Positions 53,605 to 61,473 are shown, counted from the stretch's first letter. The stretch: DNA of 64,000 nucleotides from Chitinophaga varians (GCF_014529945.1 NZ_JACVFB010000007.1:62001-126000); one strand, 5' to 3'. Notes: generated by a model from the letters alone, not told the origin. A program made the numbers and translations.

Positions 53605-54508
53605 CTTTCAACCCGAAAACACGCTGAGAAAACAGATACAGGTTACGGTCCCACTCCTGATTATCATGCCCGTTAGTATCTACATTCCACACGTGGGGAA
53701 TCCCCGTTTCGCTAAGATACTGGTGCGCCTTTTCACTAATGGCAAAAAGGCCATCTTTATTACCACATCCCAGCCATAACAGTTTCAGCTTTTCCCGGGC
53801 AGCTTTGACATCCGGAATAAATTCAACATCGTTATACATGCCTCCAAACCTGTTGGTATTGGGCGCCGAAGAGAACCCGCCTACATAGGCAAAAGTTTCC
53901 AGGTGATGCAGGCCAATATTCAATGACTGTCCACCTCCCATTGACAAGCCCGCTATAGCACGATGCTCGCGGTCATGAAGGGTAGCATAGTGTGAATCGA
54001 TGTAAGGAATGATATCTTCCAGTAAATCCGTCTCAAATGGTTTTCGGTAACCTTCAAAACCATCCGCTCTCCCCGAACGACTGGCTGTGGCAGTATCTGT
54101 TACTGTCAGCCTGGCATCACAGTTTGGGAAAACTATGATTACAGGCTGAATTTTGCCTTCTGCGATCAGGTTATCCGCAATATTATCTGCCTGGCACCAT
54201 TCCGTCCATTGACGATAGTCGGCCCCCACCCCATGTAACAGGTACAGCACGGGATACTTCTTGTCTGCCGAATATCCGGGAGGCGTGTATACATTCATTT
54301 CCCGGAGCTTCCCCAGTGTTTTTGATTCGTACCGGACGGCTGTCAATTTTCCATGCGGGATATTATTGCGCACCGCATTAAATCCTGCCGGCGGCTCCGC
54401 AAAAGTAGGCACAGAGTCCTTTTGAAAAGAAACCTTATTGGTTATTGCCAGGCTGGTATGACTGGCAATAACCAATAAGGTTGAAATAAATAAGCACTTG
54501 TTACGCAT
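53600..54508 (-). CDS. CE1-like esterase (esterase D/feruloyl-esterase family), exported
   Basis: 302 residues with a signal peptide (LFISTLLVIASHTSLA). Alpha/beta-hydrolase of the esterase D group: MNVYTPPGYSADKKYPVLYL, LHGVGADYRQWTE, nucleophile Ser189 in IAGLSMGGGQS, WLGCGNKDGLF (acid region) and VDTNGHDNQEWDRNL with the catalytic His. CE1 members remove acetyl or feruloyl groups from xylan; which one is unclear. It follows GH29 by 39 bp in one operon. Its first 26 codons contain a perfect 21-bp inverted repeat (54431-54482). Confidence 0.88.
   Translation of the reverse strand: MRNKCLFISTLLVIASHTSLAITNKVSFQKDSVPTFAEPPAGFNAVRNNIPHGKLTAVRYESKTLGKLREMNVYTPPGYSADKKYPVLYLLHGVGADYRQWTEWCQADNIADNLIAEGKIQPVIIVFPNCDARLTVTDTATASRSGRADGFEGYRKPFETDLLEDIIPYIDSHYATLHDREHRAIAGLSMGGGQSLNIGLHHLETFAYVGGFSSAPNTNRFGGMYNDVEFIPDVKAAREKLKLLWLGCGNKDGLFAISEKAHQYLSETGIPHVWNVDTNGHDNQEWDRNLYLFSQRVFGLKE
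54431..54482 (-). repeat. Perfect 21-bp inverted repeat inside the esterase signal-peptide coding region
   Basis: Arms 54431-54451 and 54462-54482 are exact complements over 21 bp (inner part GGTTATTGCCAG), with a 10-nt loop. In the mRNA the hairpin covers nucleotides 27-78 of the coding region, just after the start codon, and 66 nt after the GH29 stop. Confidence 0.8.
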
Positions 54509-54547
54509 CTTATTCTAATAATGTTATTGATACTCGTTCCTCCCGGT

Positions 54548-56197
54548 TCAGACGATCGCCCCTTCAATTTTCAATACAAAAGCTTCTTTACAGGGTGGCT
54601 GTTCGGGCAACTGTACCTTCAGGCCTTCCGCTGTTTGTTGGAAGCGCAGCCTGTCGTTGCCCAGGAGGCTTACCTGGCTTACTTTTCCTACCTGGTTATT
54701 TTCAGCCAGCGCTTTCACCGATATCGTATTATTCGCCGGCCATCCCAGCATGACCGCATACAGTGTCTTGCCTTTGGTCGTAAAACGAATATCTTCCGCT
54801 ACAAATGGTTTGCCTTTTCCTTCATTGAAGCTGGGGGCGCCGGCAGCAGCTACGGATGCCGTGGCAGGCCCTTCCCCAAATATTTTCCAGGGGCGCGTAC
54901 TATAGATCGCTTCACTGTTGACCTGCATCCAGGCAGCCACCTGCTCCACCACGGCGCGCTCTTCGCTATCAATGGAGCCATCTCCCCGTATAGGTACGTT
55001 CAGTAAAAGATTACCGTTTTTGCTGACCACGTCCACCAGGGTATGCACAACTGTTTTAGCGCTTTTGTACCCTTTATTATCGAACAGGCGGCGGTCGTAA
55101 TGCCAGCCACCGATACAGGTGTCCGTTTGCCAGGGCAGCGGCTCTATCTGGTCACTCTGTCCACGCTCAATGTCCCATATCATACATTTGCGTTGCTGTT
55201 CGTCCAACTTTTTCGCGAACAGCGCTGCCTGCAATTTCCCGTGCTTTTTGATGCTGCTGTTATAGAGATGTGCTGCTATTTTTAGTCCGGCATCACTGAC
55301 AGGCCAGAGCGGCAAAGCATCATCATCGAAGTAAACCAGCTCCGGACCGTACTTATCAATAAGATCGATGGTCCGGTTTAAAAAGCTGTCGCAGTAAGCT
55401 TTTGCGGGCACATTGGCACCATTCCCCCAATCCCATTGGCCGAACATACTGTTATCATTCAGGCTATCCTTGCTCAACGGGTGATTTTGCGCGTATAACT
55501 GCTGTGGATCATATCCCTTCCACCACTTATGATTGCCATCAGCTTTAGTGAGTTTTCCATCATACGGAATACCGGCATAAGGCCCGCTTTTATCCGAACG
55601 ACGTGACACCTCGTACCAGGTCCACGCATGGGAAGCATGCACCGTAACACCGAAGGGCAATCCCTGTTCTTTGGCTGCTTTTACCCATCCTCCGATCAGA
55701 TCTTTTTTGGGCCCCAGCTTAGTCGCATTCCAGGGATGATATTTACTATCGTACAAGTCAAAATTATCGTGGTGATTGGCCATGGCCATAAAATACCTGG
55801 CGCCGGCCTTTTTATACAAAGCCACCAGCTCTTCCGGATGCCAGTTCTCTGCCTTCCAGTCATTAATCACGTCCTTAAAGCCAAACTTAGAAGGGTGACC
55901 ATATTTCTGAAGATGATATTTATACTGGTCGCTACCCTCCTGATACATTCCACGGGCATACCAATCGCCGCGTTCCGGCTGGCATTGCGGTCCCCAGTGC
56001 GCCCAGATGCCAAATTTTGCATCACGGAACCAGTCAGGTGTCTGGTATTGCGCCAGTGAATCCCAGGTGGGCTGAAACGGGCCTGAGGCCATACGTGGAA
56101 CCGACCCGGCATTTAACAAATTGCGTGCATACAGATCAGATAAATATAGGGACGACAGGCCTGCAGCCATGCCTTTTATCAGCGTTCTTCTTTTCAT
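54548..56197 (-). CDS. GH29 alpha-L-fucosidase
   Basis: 549 residues with an N-terminal signal-like stretch (MAAGLSSLYLSDLYA). GH29 motifs: WFRDAKFGIWAHWGPQC, YFMAMANHHDNFDLYDSKYH, and Asp291 in LVYFDDDALP where the nucleophile of the family lies; KNGNLLLNVPIRGDGSID closes the barrel. A C-terminal beta-sandwich follows (about 450-549). It should release alpha-L-fucose, fitting the fucosylated side chain of xyloglucan, in the periplasm. Its leader carries a long hairpin at 56219-56272. First gene of a pair with the esterase. Confidence 0.93.
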   Translation of the reverse strand: MKRRTLIKGMAAGLSSLYLSDLYARNLLNAGSVPRMASGPFQPTWDSLAQYQTPDWFRDAKFGIWAHWGPQCQPERGDWYARGMYQEGSDQYKYHLQKYGHPSKFGFKDVINDWKAENWHPEELVALYKKAGARYFMAMANHHDNFDLYDSKYHPWNATKLGPKKDLIGGWVKAAKEQGLPFGVTVHASHAWTWYEVSRRSDKSGPYAGIPYDGKLTKADGNHKWWKGYDPQQLYAQNHPLSKDSLNDNSMFGQWDWGNGANVPAKAYCDSFLNRTIDLIDKYGPELVYFDDDALPLWPVSDAGLKIAAHLYNSSIKKHGKLQAALFAKKLDEQQRKCMIWDIERGQSDQIEPLPWQTDTCIGGWHYDRRLFDNKGYKSAKTVVHTLVDVVSKNGNLLLNVPIRGDGSIDSEERAVVEQVAAWMQVNSEAIYSTRPWKIFGEGPATASVAAAGAPSFNEGKGKPFVAEDIRFTTKGKTLYAVMLGWPANNTISVKALAENNQVGKVSQVSLLGNDRLRFQQTAEGLKVQLPEQPPCKEAFVLKIEGAIV

Positions 56198-56218
56198 GGA
56201 ATTTAATTTTACCGGCTG

Positions 56219-56272
56219 CTGTCACAAGCCGGGAATTACCTGTTTGTACCGGCAATTCCCGGCTTGCAACAG
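56219..56272 (-). promoter_or_regulatory. 22-bp leader hairpin of the GH29 mRNA
   Basis: Arms 56219-56240 and 56251-56272 pair along 22 bp with a 10-nt loop. Three positions differ from perfect complement, and all three become G-U pairs in the minus-strand RNA but A-C mismatches in the plus-strand RNA, so the structure is made for the GH29 transcript. It ends 21 nt before the start codon. Confidence 0.7.
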
Positions 56273-56291
56273 AAAAGCCTGATTGATAAAC

Positions 56292-56299
56292 CAAACCTA
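56292..56299 (-). promoter_or_regulatory. Candidate -7 box TAGGTTTG of the GH29 promoter
   Basis: Exact TAnnTTTG match on the minus strand, 94 bp before the GH29 start. Transcription from here would begin about 13 nt before the leader hairpin. Confidence 0.5.
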
Positions 56300-56451
56300 C
56301 GCTGAAATAGCTACGAAACATTTAGCCTAATTAGACTTTTTTTTATACAAATCCGACTATTTATTTATCATTGCTATCGTGAAATGGTGACATTGGAGAA
56401 TATTGTATCGACAAACACCGGCGACTAACTTGGGGCCGATAACGGTATCTT

Positions 56452-57333
56452 ATGATTAAAAGGACACTAAAACAGACTTTCACGCTGTTGAATGTTGACT
56501 ATGTAAAGCTCGGTTCCAAATGGAACTACAAAAATGTGATCAGTCCTTATTTCAGGATATATTACATTGACGGCGGTGCAGGGGAAATCTGGGATACGTC
56601 CACCAAGGTAAAACTGGAGCCTGGCTTTCTGTATATTATACCCAGCTTCACATTATGTAATCTGGTATGCCCACACTATCTAAGCCAGTATTTCGTTCAG
56701 TTTTTTGAAGAGTCGTCGGATGGTATTTCACTGTTCGAAAACAACAGGTCTATTCTGAAGGTAAAAGCGACGCAAATTGATATACTCAACTTTACGCGCC
56801 TGTTGGAAATTAATCCCGGCAGAGGCATCAAGGGTTCTGATAATCCCAGAGTATATGAAAAAAATACTTTTTATAAAGCCTACCAGGACCTTAACAACCA
56901 CCAAAGCATGGCCACATTTACGGAAACGCATGGCATCCTGCTTCAACTGGTTTCGCGCTTCCTGACCCAGGACGCCTCTAAATACAGCGATACCCCGCAG
57001 GTGCCGGCAAAGATTCTACATGCCATCAGTCATATCCAACTAAATTTGCATCGTGATCTTTCCGTAGCCACCCTGGCTAAAAGAGCCAACCTGCATGCGG
57101 ATTATTTCTCCCGTCTTTTCCTTCAGCACACCGGAGAACGGCCCGTAAAATATATACAGGAAAAAAGAATCGAGCGGGCGCAGTACCTGATGGTAACCAC
57201 CCAGATGACTTTTGCGGAGATCGCCACGCAAACAGGTTTTGAAAATGTGTTTTATTTTTCCAAAATTTTTAAAAAAATCACCGGCGCATCCCCCGGGAAC
57301 TACAAAAAGCAATTGGATATAGTTGGTTTTTAA
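56452..57333 (+). CDS. AraC-family regulator divergent from the fucosidase operon
   Basis: 293 residues. Sensor part FTLLNVDYVKLGSKWNYKNV and YIIPSFTLCNLVCPHYLSQY; helix-turn-helix pair LSVATLAKRANLHADYFSRL and MTFAEIATQTGFENVFYFSK; end GASPGNYKKQ. It is a paralogue of the regulator at 48581-49474. It starts 254 bp from GH29 on the opposite strand and probably controls it. A half site TATCGACAAA at 56406-56415 resembles the arm of the inverted repeat before its paralogue. Confidence 0.92.
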   Translation: MIKRTLKQTFTLLNVDYVKLGSKWNYKNVISPYFRIYYIDGGAGEIWDTSTKVKLEPGFLYIIPSFTLCNLVCPHYLSQYFVQFFEESSDGISLFENNRSILKVKATQIDILNFTRLLEINPGRGIKGSDNPRVYEKNTFYKAYQDLNNHQSMATFTETHGILLQLVSRFLTQDASKYSDTPQVPAKILHAISHIQLNLHRDLSVATLAKRANLHADYFSRLFLQHTGERPVKYIQEKRIERAQYLMVTTQMTFAEIATQTGFENVFYFSKIFKKITGASPGNYKKQLDIVGF

Positions 57334-57353
57334 GTGTCGTATACGCAGCAGGT

Positions 57354-58550
57354 TTAGTTATAGTCCAGTAATCGCTTTACGACTTCCGTATATCTTGCAC
57401 CATATTGTTGCCGGACCCTGTTCAGACAAGCGTCTATGATATACAGAGAAACCTGCCTGTCATAGTTGACTAATACAGAAGTATCGTTCAGGAATTGAAT
57501 TTTTGAGGGAAGCTTATCCGGACACAGAACATGCAATTCATCGGGATGGAATTTATCCAAACCGGCGGTTGGCAGCAAAGTAAGCCCATAGCCGGTAGTG
57601 ATACTACTACCATTCAGTGTTATGCTTTCCAGTGATTGGGGAAACGTCCGGTTATAAGTGTCCAATACCGCGGCCAACTCCAGCTCGTTGGCGCCGTCCT
57701 GTAATAGTACCCCGATCCGTCTGTTCTTTCCGAACAATACTTTTTTCCCGATCGCTATTTTATCACTGAAACCAATGGGGATGCTCTTATGTGCTGTCTG
57801 TTGGGGAGAAGCGGTGTAGTTGATCAACCGGCTTACCCGTAACATCGTTTGATGTCCCCAAAGGGTATCAATAATGGAAAGCCCTCCATCGGTGGCGTTG
57901 GAAACACCGGCGGTGCTATAAAGGTTTCCGCTGCGGGTCACGCGCATGTTGTTAACCCATTGCGGCTTACTATACTGCTTCCGGATGGCTGCGTAGTCAG
58001 ACGCATGGGCAGTAAGCGGCCTGCCATCATAAATACCGGTAGCCGCTGCTGTCAGCGCGCCGTCGCAAACGGAAAGCATAGTAGTAGTAGCGCTATGATA
58101 GTGTTTTTTTATCCAATTCACGATCCTGGGATTTTGGTGACGTGCATCCATTGCCGATAAATTAGGAATAACGACCACTTTCGCCACGATGCCCATAGAA
58201 TCGAATTCATCGAAAGAAAAATGCGGCAGCAGGAAAAGTCCCTTTCTGATGATAACAGGTTCTTTTTTCTCTGCTACCACATACACATTTGCCTTTCCTG
58301 TAGCGCTGAACAGGTAGTACGGCGCCATCAGGTCGAATATTTCAGTACCCTCGTTATCTGCGACAAGTATCACTGTCTCTTTAGCGGCATCGAAACCGGG
58401 GCGCTGGCAGCTTACAGCAGCGTGCCCCTCAAATGATTTCCACCGCATAAACTCCCGCACGGGGGCGCAGGCATAAAAAAACCAGATCATTGTCACGCCA
58501 ATAGTCAGCAGGATGCCATAAGTCATTTTCCTATTTTTCACTTTCGCCAT
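57354..58550 (-). CDS. Membrane-anchored tandem DJ-1/PfpI-domain protein
   Basis: 398 residues. A membrane helix at about 11-28 (GILLTIGVTMIWFFYACAP) is followed by a first DJ-1/PfpI domain (about 58-245) with the nucleophile-elbow Cys162 in MLSVCDGALTAA, and a second, shorter region (about 280-398, RRIGVLLQDGANELELAAVL) that starts like a DJ-1 domain but has no elbow cysteine. The domains should face the periplasm. The start overlaps the end of the GlxA-type regulator by 20 bp; a second Met at 58526 is possible. The role is unknown; the context suggests a partner or target of that regulator. Confidence 0.82.
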   Translation of the reverse strand: MAKVKNRKMTYGILLTIGVTMIWFFYACAPVREFMRWKSFEGHAAVSCQRPGFDAAKETVILVADNEGTEIFDLMAPYYLFSATGKANVYVVAEKKEPVIIRKGLFLLPHFSFDEFDSMGIVAKVVVIPNLSAMDARHQNPRIVNWIKKHYHSATTTMLSVCDGALTAAATGIYDGRPLTAHASDYAAIRKQYSKPQWVNNMRVTRSGNLYSTAGVSNATDGGLSIIDTLWGHQTMLRVSRLINYTASPQQTAHKSIPIGFSDKIAIGKKVLFGKNRRIGVLLQDGANELELAAVLDTYNRTFPQSLESITLNGSSITTGYGLTLLPTAGLDKFHPDELHVLCPDKLPSKIQFLNDTSVLVNYDRQVSLYIIDACLNRVRQQYGARYTEVVKRLLDYN

Positions 58551-59463
58551 ACTTTTTTAGAATTCTTTGTAATTGCCGGGCGGACCTGAATCCGCACTCC
58601 GAGGCTATTTTAGTAATGGTATATGCAGGATTATTACGCAACGTACCTGCCTTTTCCACCCTAAGACGGGTGAGATATTCATTGATTGTGATACCTGTGG
58701 CTTCTTTGAAAATCCTCGTGAGATTCCTGGAGCTGCTATTAAAAAGTTCAGCCAACGTGTCCACTGTCAGGGACTCCTCCAGATGGTTGATCATATAATC
58801 CTGCAGCTGATGGATCCTGGGGTTGAGGTGGTTCCGGTAATCCAGGTAGATATGCTGCTGGCTGTGTTTACCACTCCTACGATGGTAAATCACCAGTGCC
58901 CTGGCCACCTGGTTAGCCACCAATGGCCCCAGCCATTCTTCCAGGATAGACAGGGCCATGTCAATTCCGGAGCTAATGCCTGCGCTGGTATAGATATTTC
59001 CGCTCTTTACGAATAATACGTCAGTCAGTACACGGGCAGCAGGGAACATACTTTGCAACAGCGCTGTGCTTCTCCAGTGGGTGGTGCATTCACGGTCGTC
59101 CAGCAGACCGGCGCTGCCCAGTATAAAGGCAGCATTACATACCGAACAGATGTTGATCTTGCGGGTTGAACAATCGCTTAGCCAGCGAAAAAATGAGGTT
59201 TCAATATCAGGACGTCTTTTCAGGCCTTCAAAATAGAAGCCGGGAATAAAGATAAAATCACCTTCGCCCAGGACCGCTTTGCGGTAATTCATGATTTTTC
59301 CGAAAGGCAGTCCCACTGCACTGGCTGCCTGATGATCTACGGCATAAAATGTTATGTCAATATCAATCCCCATCAGGCTTGCTTCCCTGAATACCTGGGT
59401 CGGCCCTGCCAGGTCCAACAGCTCCACCAGCGGAGGCAGTACAAAGGCAATTTTTCTGGTCAT
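58531..59463 (-). CDS. GlxA-type regulator (DJ-1/PfpI domain plus AraC helix-turn-helix)
   Basis: 310 residues. Residues about 1-185 are a DJ-1/PfpI domain (AFVLPPLVELLDLAGPTQVF, Cys109 in NICSVCNAAFILG, SAGISSGIDMALSI); the C-terminal 100 residues are an AraC DNA-binding unit (LTVDTLAELFNSSSRNLTRI, ITKIASECGFRSARQLQRIL). This is the layout of GlxA and CdhR, which respond to quaternary amines or related small molecules; the ligand here is unknown. Its start codon lies 4 nt after a perfect -7 box, suggesting a leaderless mRNA. It is coupled to the tandem DJ-1 gene. Confidence 0.92.
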   Translation of the reverse strand: MTRKIAFVLPPLVELLDLAGPTQVFREASLMGIDIDITFYAVDHQAASAVGLPFGKIMNYRKAVLGEGDFIFIPGFYFEGLKRRPDIETSFFRWLSDCSTRKINICSVCNAAFILGSAGLLDDRECTTHWRSTALLQSMFPAARVLTDVLFVKSGNIYTSAGISSGIDMALSILEEWLGPLVANQVARALVIYHRRSGKHSQQHIYLDYRNHLNPRIHQLQDYMINHLEESLTVDTLAELFNSSSRNLTRIFKEATGITINEYLTRLRVEKAGTLRNNPAYTITKIASECGFRSARQLQRILKKYGESEK

Positions 59464-59467
59464 GCGG

Positions 59468-59475
59468 CAAAATTA
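59468..59475 (-). promoter_or_regulatory. -7 box TAATTTTG directly before the GlxA-type gene
   Basis: Exact TAnnTTTG on the minus strand, with only 4 nt between it and the ATG at 59463; transcription would start at or in the start codon. A 7-bp hairpin (CCTTTAC 59477-59483, GTAAAGG 59494-59500) lies just upstream and could end the response regulator transcript or act as an operator. Confidence 0.4.
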
Positions 59476-59554
59476 GCCTTTACCGCGCTTTCCGTAAAGG
59501 ACAACAAGGCGTCATATCCGGCCATGCATGTAAAACCGGATTAACAACAGGTAA

Positions 59555-60277
59555 CTACTTGTTCACTATCCTTTTTGCCACAAATTCATTGAAAAAGTAA
59601 TCCCTGTAAATACCTCCGATAGGGATTTCGTTTGTACCGATGTACACCGTATTGTTGTCCACCGAACCGATATGCTTAATATTGATCACATAGGATTTGC
59701 TTACTCTCACAAACATATCTCTGGGCAACTGATCATAGATCGTTTTGATATTCATCGACGTAATTACTTTCTGGCTCTCAGTGTGCATGACAACATAATC
59801 TTTTAAACCCTGAATAAAAAGTATGTTGTTGAAATGAACTTTAAAAAATCGCCGGTCTGCTCTCACAAAGAAAAAATCATCCGCTACCTGTTCGATATTG
59901 TTGTTGCCGTAGTCTGCCTTCAATAATTTGGCGTAGGTACGGGCTTTTTCAACCGCCTTTTGAAAACGTGCTGGTTTTACAGGTTTTATTAAGTAGTCGA
60001 TCGCATCTACTTCGTAGCTGTCGGTAGCAAATTCAGCATAGGCCGTTGTAAAAATCACAAATGTCTCTTTCGGAATGGTCCGGGCAAATTCAATTCCGTT
60101 AATTCCCGGCATCTGTATGTCCAGAAAGATCAATTCGACTGCATTTCCCGCTATAAAATCCGCGGCAGCTTCGGCGCTATTGAAAGAAGCGATTACATCC
60201 AGCCCGTCAGTCTGGTCAATCAACATCTCAATGGCTTCCCTGGCCAATGGTTCATCATCTACAATAATACAGTTCAT
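59555..60277 (-). CDS. LytTR-family response regulator
   Basis: 240 residues. Receiver domain 1-120 with acidic pair Asp7/Asp8, phosphoacceptor Asp53 in LIFLDIQMPGINGIEF, Thr in IFTTAYAEFA and Lys in YLIKPVKPARF. LytTR DNA-binding domain about 135-240 (FFKVHFNNILFIQGLKDYVV, MFVRVSKSYVINIKHI). Partner of the kinase 33 bp upstream. LytTR proteins bind direct repeats about two turns apart; such a pair is found at 61370-61403. Confidence 0.95.
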   Translation of the reverse strand: MNCIIVDDEPLAREAIEMLIDQTDGLDVIASFNSAEAAADFIAGNAVELIFLDIQMPGINGIEFARTIPKETFVIFTTAYAEFATDSYEVDAIDYLIKPVKPARFQKAVEKARTYAKLLKADYGNNNIEQVADDFFFVRADRRFFKVHFNNILFIQGLKDYVVMHTESQKVITSMNIKTIYDQLPRDMFVRVSKSYVINIKHIGSVDNNTVYIGTNEIPIGGIYRDYFFNEFVAKRIVNK

Positions 60278-60310
60278 GATTTTTGAATTTTCTTTTTTAC
60301 AATGCCGGAT

Positions 60311-61318
60311 TCAGCGCTGTATGGTTAAGGTTACGCAATATCTTTCCGGGTCATCTTCGATATCCAAACTATGCTTTTCCGGGAACAACAGTTGCAGTCT
60401 TCGTTTCACATTCGTCAACCCCAATCCGCCTGTGTTATTACCGGATTTTAGCATCGGCTTGGAGTTGATGCATTTAAAGGAGAGTTCATGATTGCTAACA
60501 TTAAAATATAGCTGTACGTAAGACGATTTGGTGGCGTCATTGTTGTGTTTCACCGCATTTTCCACAAACGAAATAAACAGTAAAGGCGGAATTTGTACGC
60601 CGCTCAGGTTGCCCTCTTTAGAAATCAGGAAATCAAAACTATCGCGCCTTACTTTTTCCAAATTTAAAAAATCTTCCAGGAAACGAATATCGGAGGTTAA
60701 CAGCACCTTATCTCTGGCACTGTCATAAAGTTGATAGCGAAGCAGGTCGCTCAGCTTCATCAGCACCTGCGAGGCTTTTTCCGGGTCTTTCTTCGTTAGC
60801 ACATTGGCATTGTTGAGCATGTTAAACAAAAAATGCGGGTTGATCTGGTTTTTCAACTGTTCCAATTCCGTGTAAGTTTTCGACTGCTCCAGCTCGTAGA
60901 TCAATTGCTTGTCCCTCATCCCCTTCTGAAACAGTTTTATGGAAGCGGAAGCTGCTAACAACAGTACGGTAAGAAAGGAAAAAAGCGGAATATTCAACCC
61001 GTTTTCTTTATTAAACGGATTAAAAAAACGACCGCAAACCGCCACTACCACCAGGATACCGACCACAGACAAACAATATGCAATATTCTGGTTCCTGAAC
61101 AAAAGCTTTGGTACCAGCACGTACATATTTACATAAAACAACGTAATAAAATACAGAAATACCACTATCGGATTGTCAATGACGGAAGCGCTGTTATACA
61201 ATACGGTACCAATAAAAACAATGAGCAGCACATGCCGGAGTATCCTGCGGTCAGGTGAAATCAGGAAACGAAAAAACGCGGTTTCACTAATCAGCTGTTG
61301 ACGGGTAAAATCATTCAT
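60311..61318 (-). CDS. LytS-type sensor histidine kinase
   Basis: 335 residues from the ATG at 61318; an in-frame start at 61387 would place the promoter in the coding region. Four hydrophobic segments in the first 140 residues (such as HVLLIVFIGTVLY and PIVVFLYFITLFYVNMYV), then a short coiled stretch and the His_kinase domain with phosphoacceptor His in QINPHFLFNMLNN, and an ATPase end with FVENAVKHNND and GGLGLTNVKRRL. No separate sensor domain is present. It is paired with the LytTR regulator. Confidence 0.93.
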   Translation of the reverse strand: MNDFTRQQLISETAFFRFLISPDRRILRHVLLIVFIGTVLYNSASVIDNPIVVFLYFITLFYVNMYVLVPKLLFRNQNIAYCLSVVGILVVVAVCGRFFNPFNKENGLNIPLFSFLTVLLLAASASIKLFQKGMRDKQLIYELEQSKTYTELEQLKNQINPHFLFNMLNNANVLTKKDPEKASQVLMKLSDLLRYQLYDSARDKVLLTSDIRFLEDFLNLEKVRRDSFDFLISKEGNLSGVQIPPLLFISFVENAVKHNNDATKSSYVQLYFNVSNHELSFKCINSKPMLKSGNNTGGLGLTNVKRRLQLLFPEKHSLDIEDDPERYCVTLTIQR

Positions 61319-61335
61319 GTAGCAATCGTATGGAA

Positions 61336-61343
61336 CAAACTTA
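61336..61343 (-). promoter_or_regulatory. -7 box TAAGTTTG of the kinase/regulator operon
   Basis: Exact TAnnTTTG on the minus strand, 17 nt before the kinase start at 61318. The LytTR-type direct repeat begins 27 bp upstream, over the -33 region. Confidence 0.55.
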
Positions 61344-61369
61344 ATATTTAAAGCCGTGGTCTGACCAGC

Positions 61370-61403
61370 TTTTATACGAAAGTACATGCTTTTTATACGA
61401 AAG
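61370..61403. promoter_or_regulatory. Direct repeat TTTTATACGAAAG x2, candidate LytTR operator
   Basis: TTTTATACGAAAG at 61370-61382 and again at 61391-61403, 13 of 13 identical, step 21 bp (two helical turns). This is the geometry bound by LytTR dimers. It lies just upstream of the kinase promoter and between it and the TonB receptor gene. Confidence 0.7.
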
Positions 61404-61473
61404 CCGGAAGCATTAAAAACGCATAAAACAAGAGATATATTTCATAGAATCATAATATAGTTTGCTATAAAAG

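Noticed and set aside
56264..56271. TTGCAACA (TGTTGCAA on the minus strand) as an HTCS half site before GH29
   Set aside because: No second copy lies 22 bp away, and the bases are part of the leader hairpin stem.
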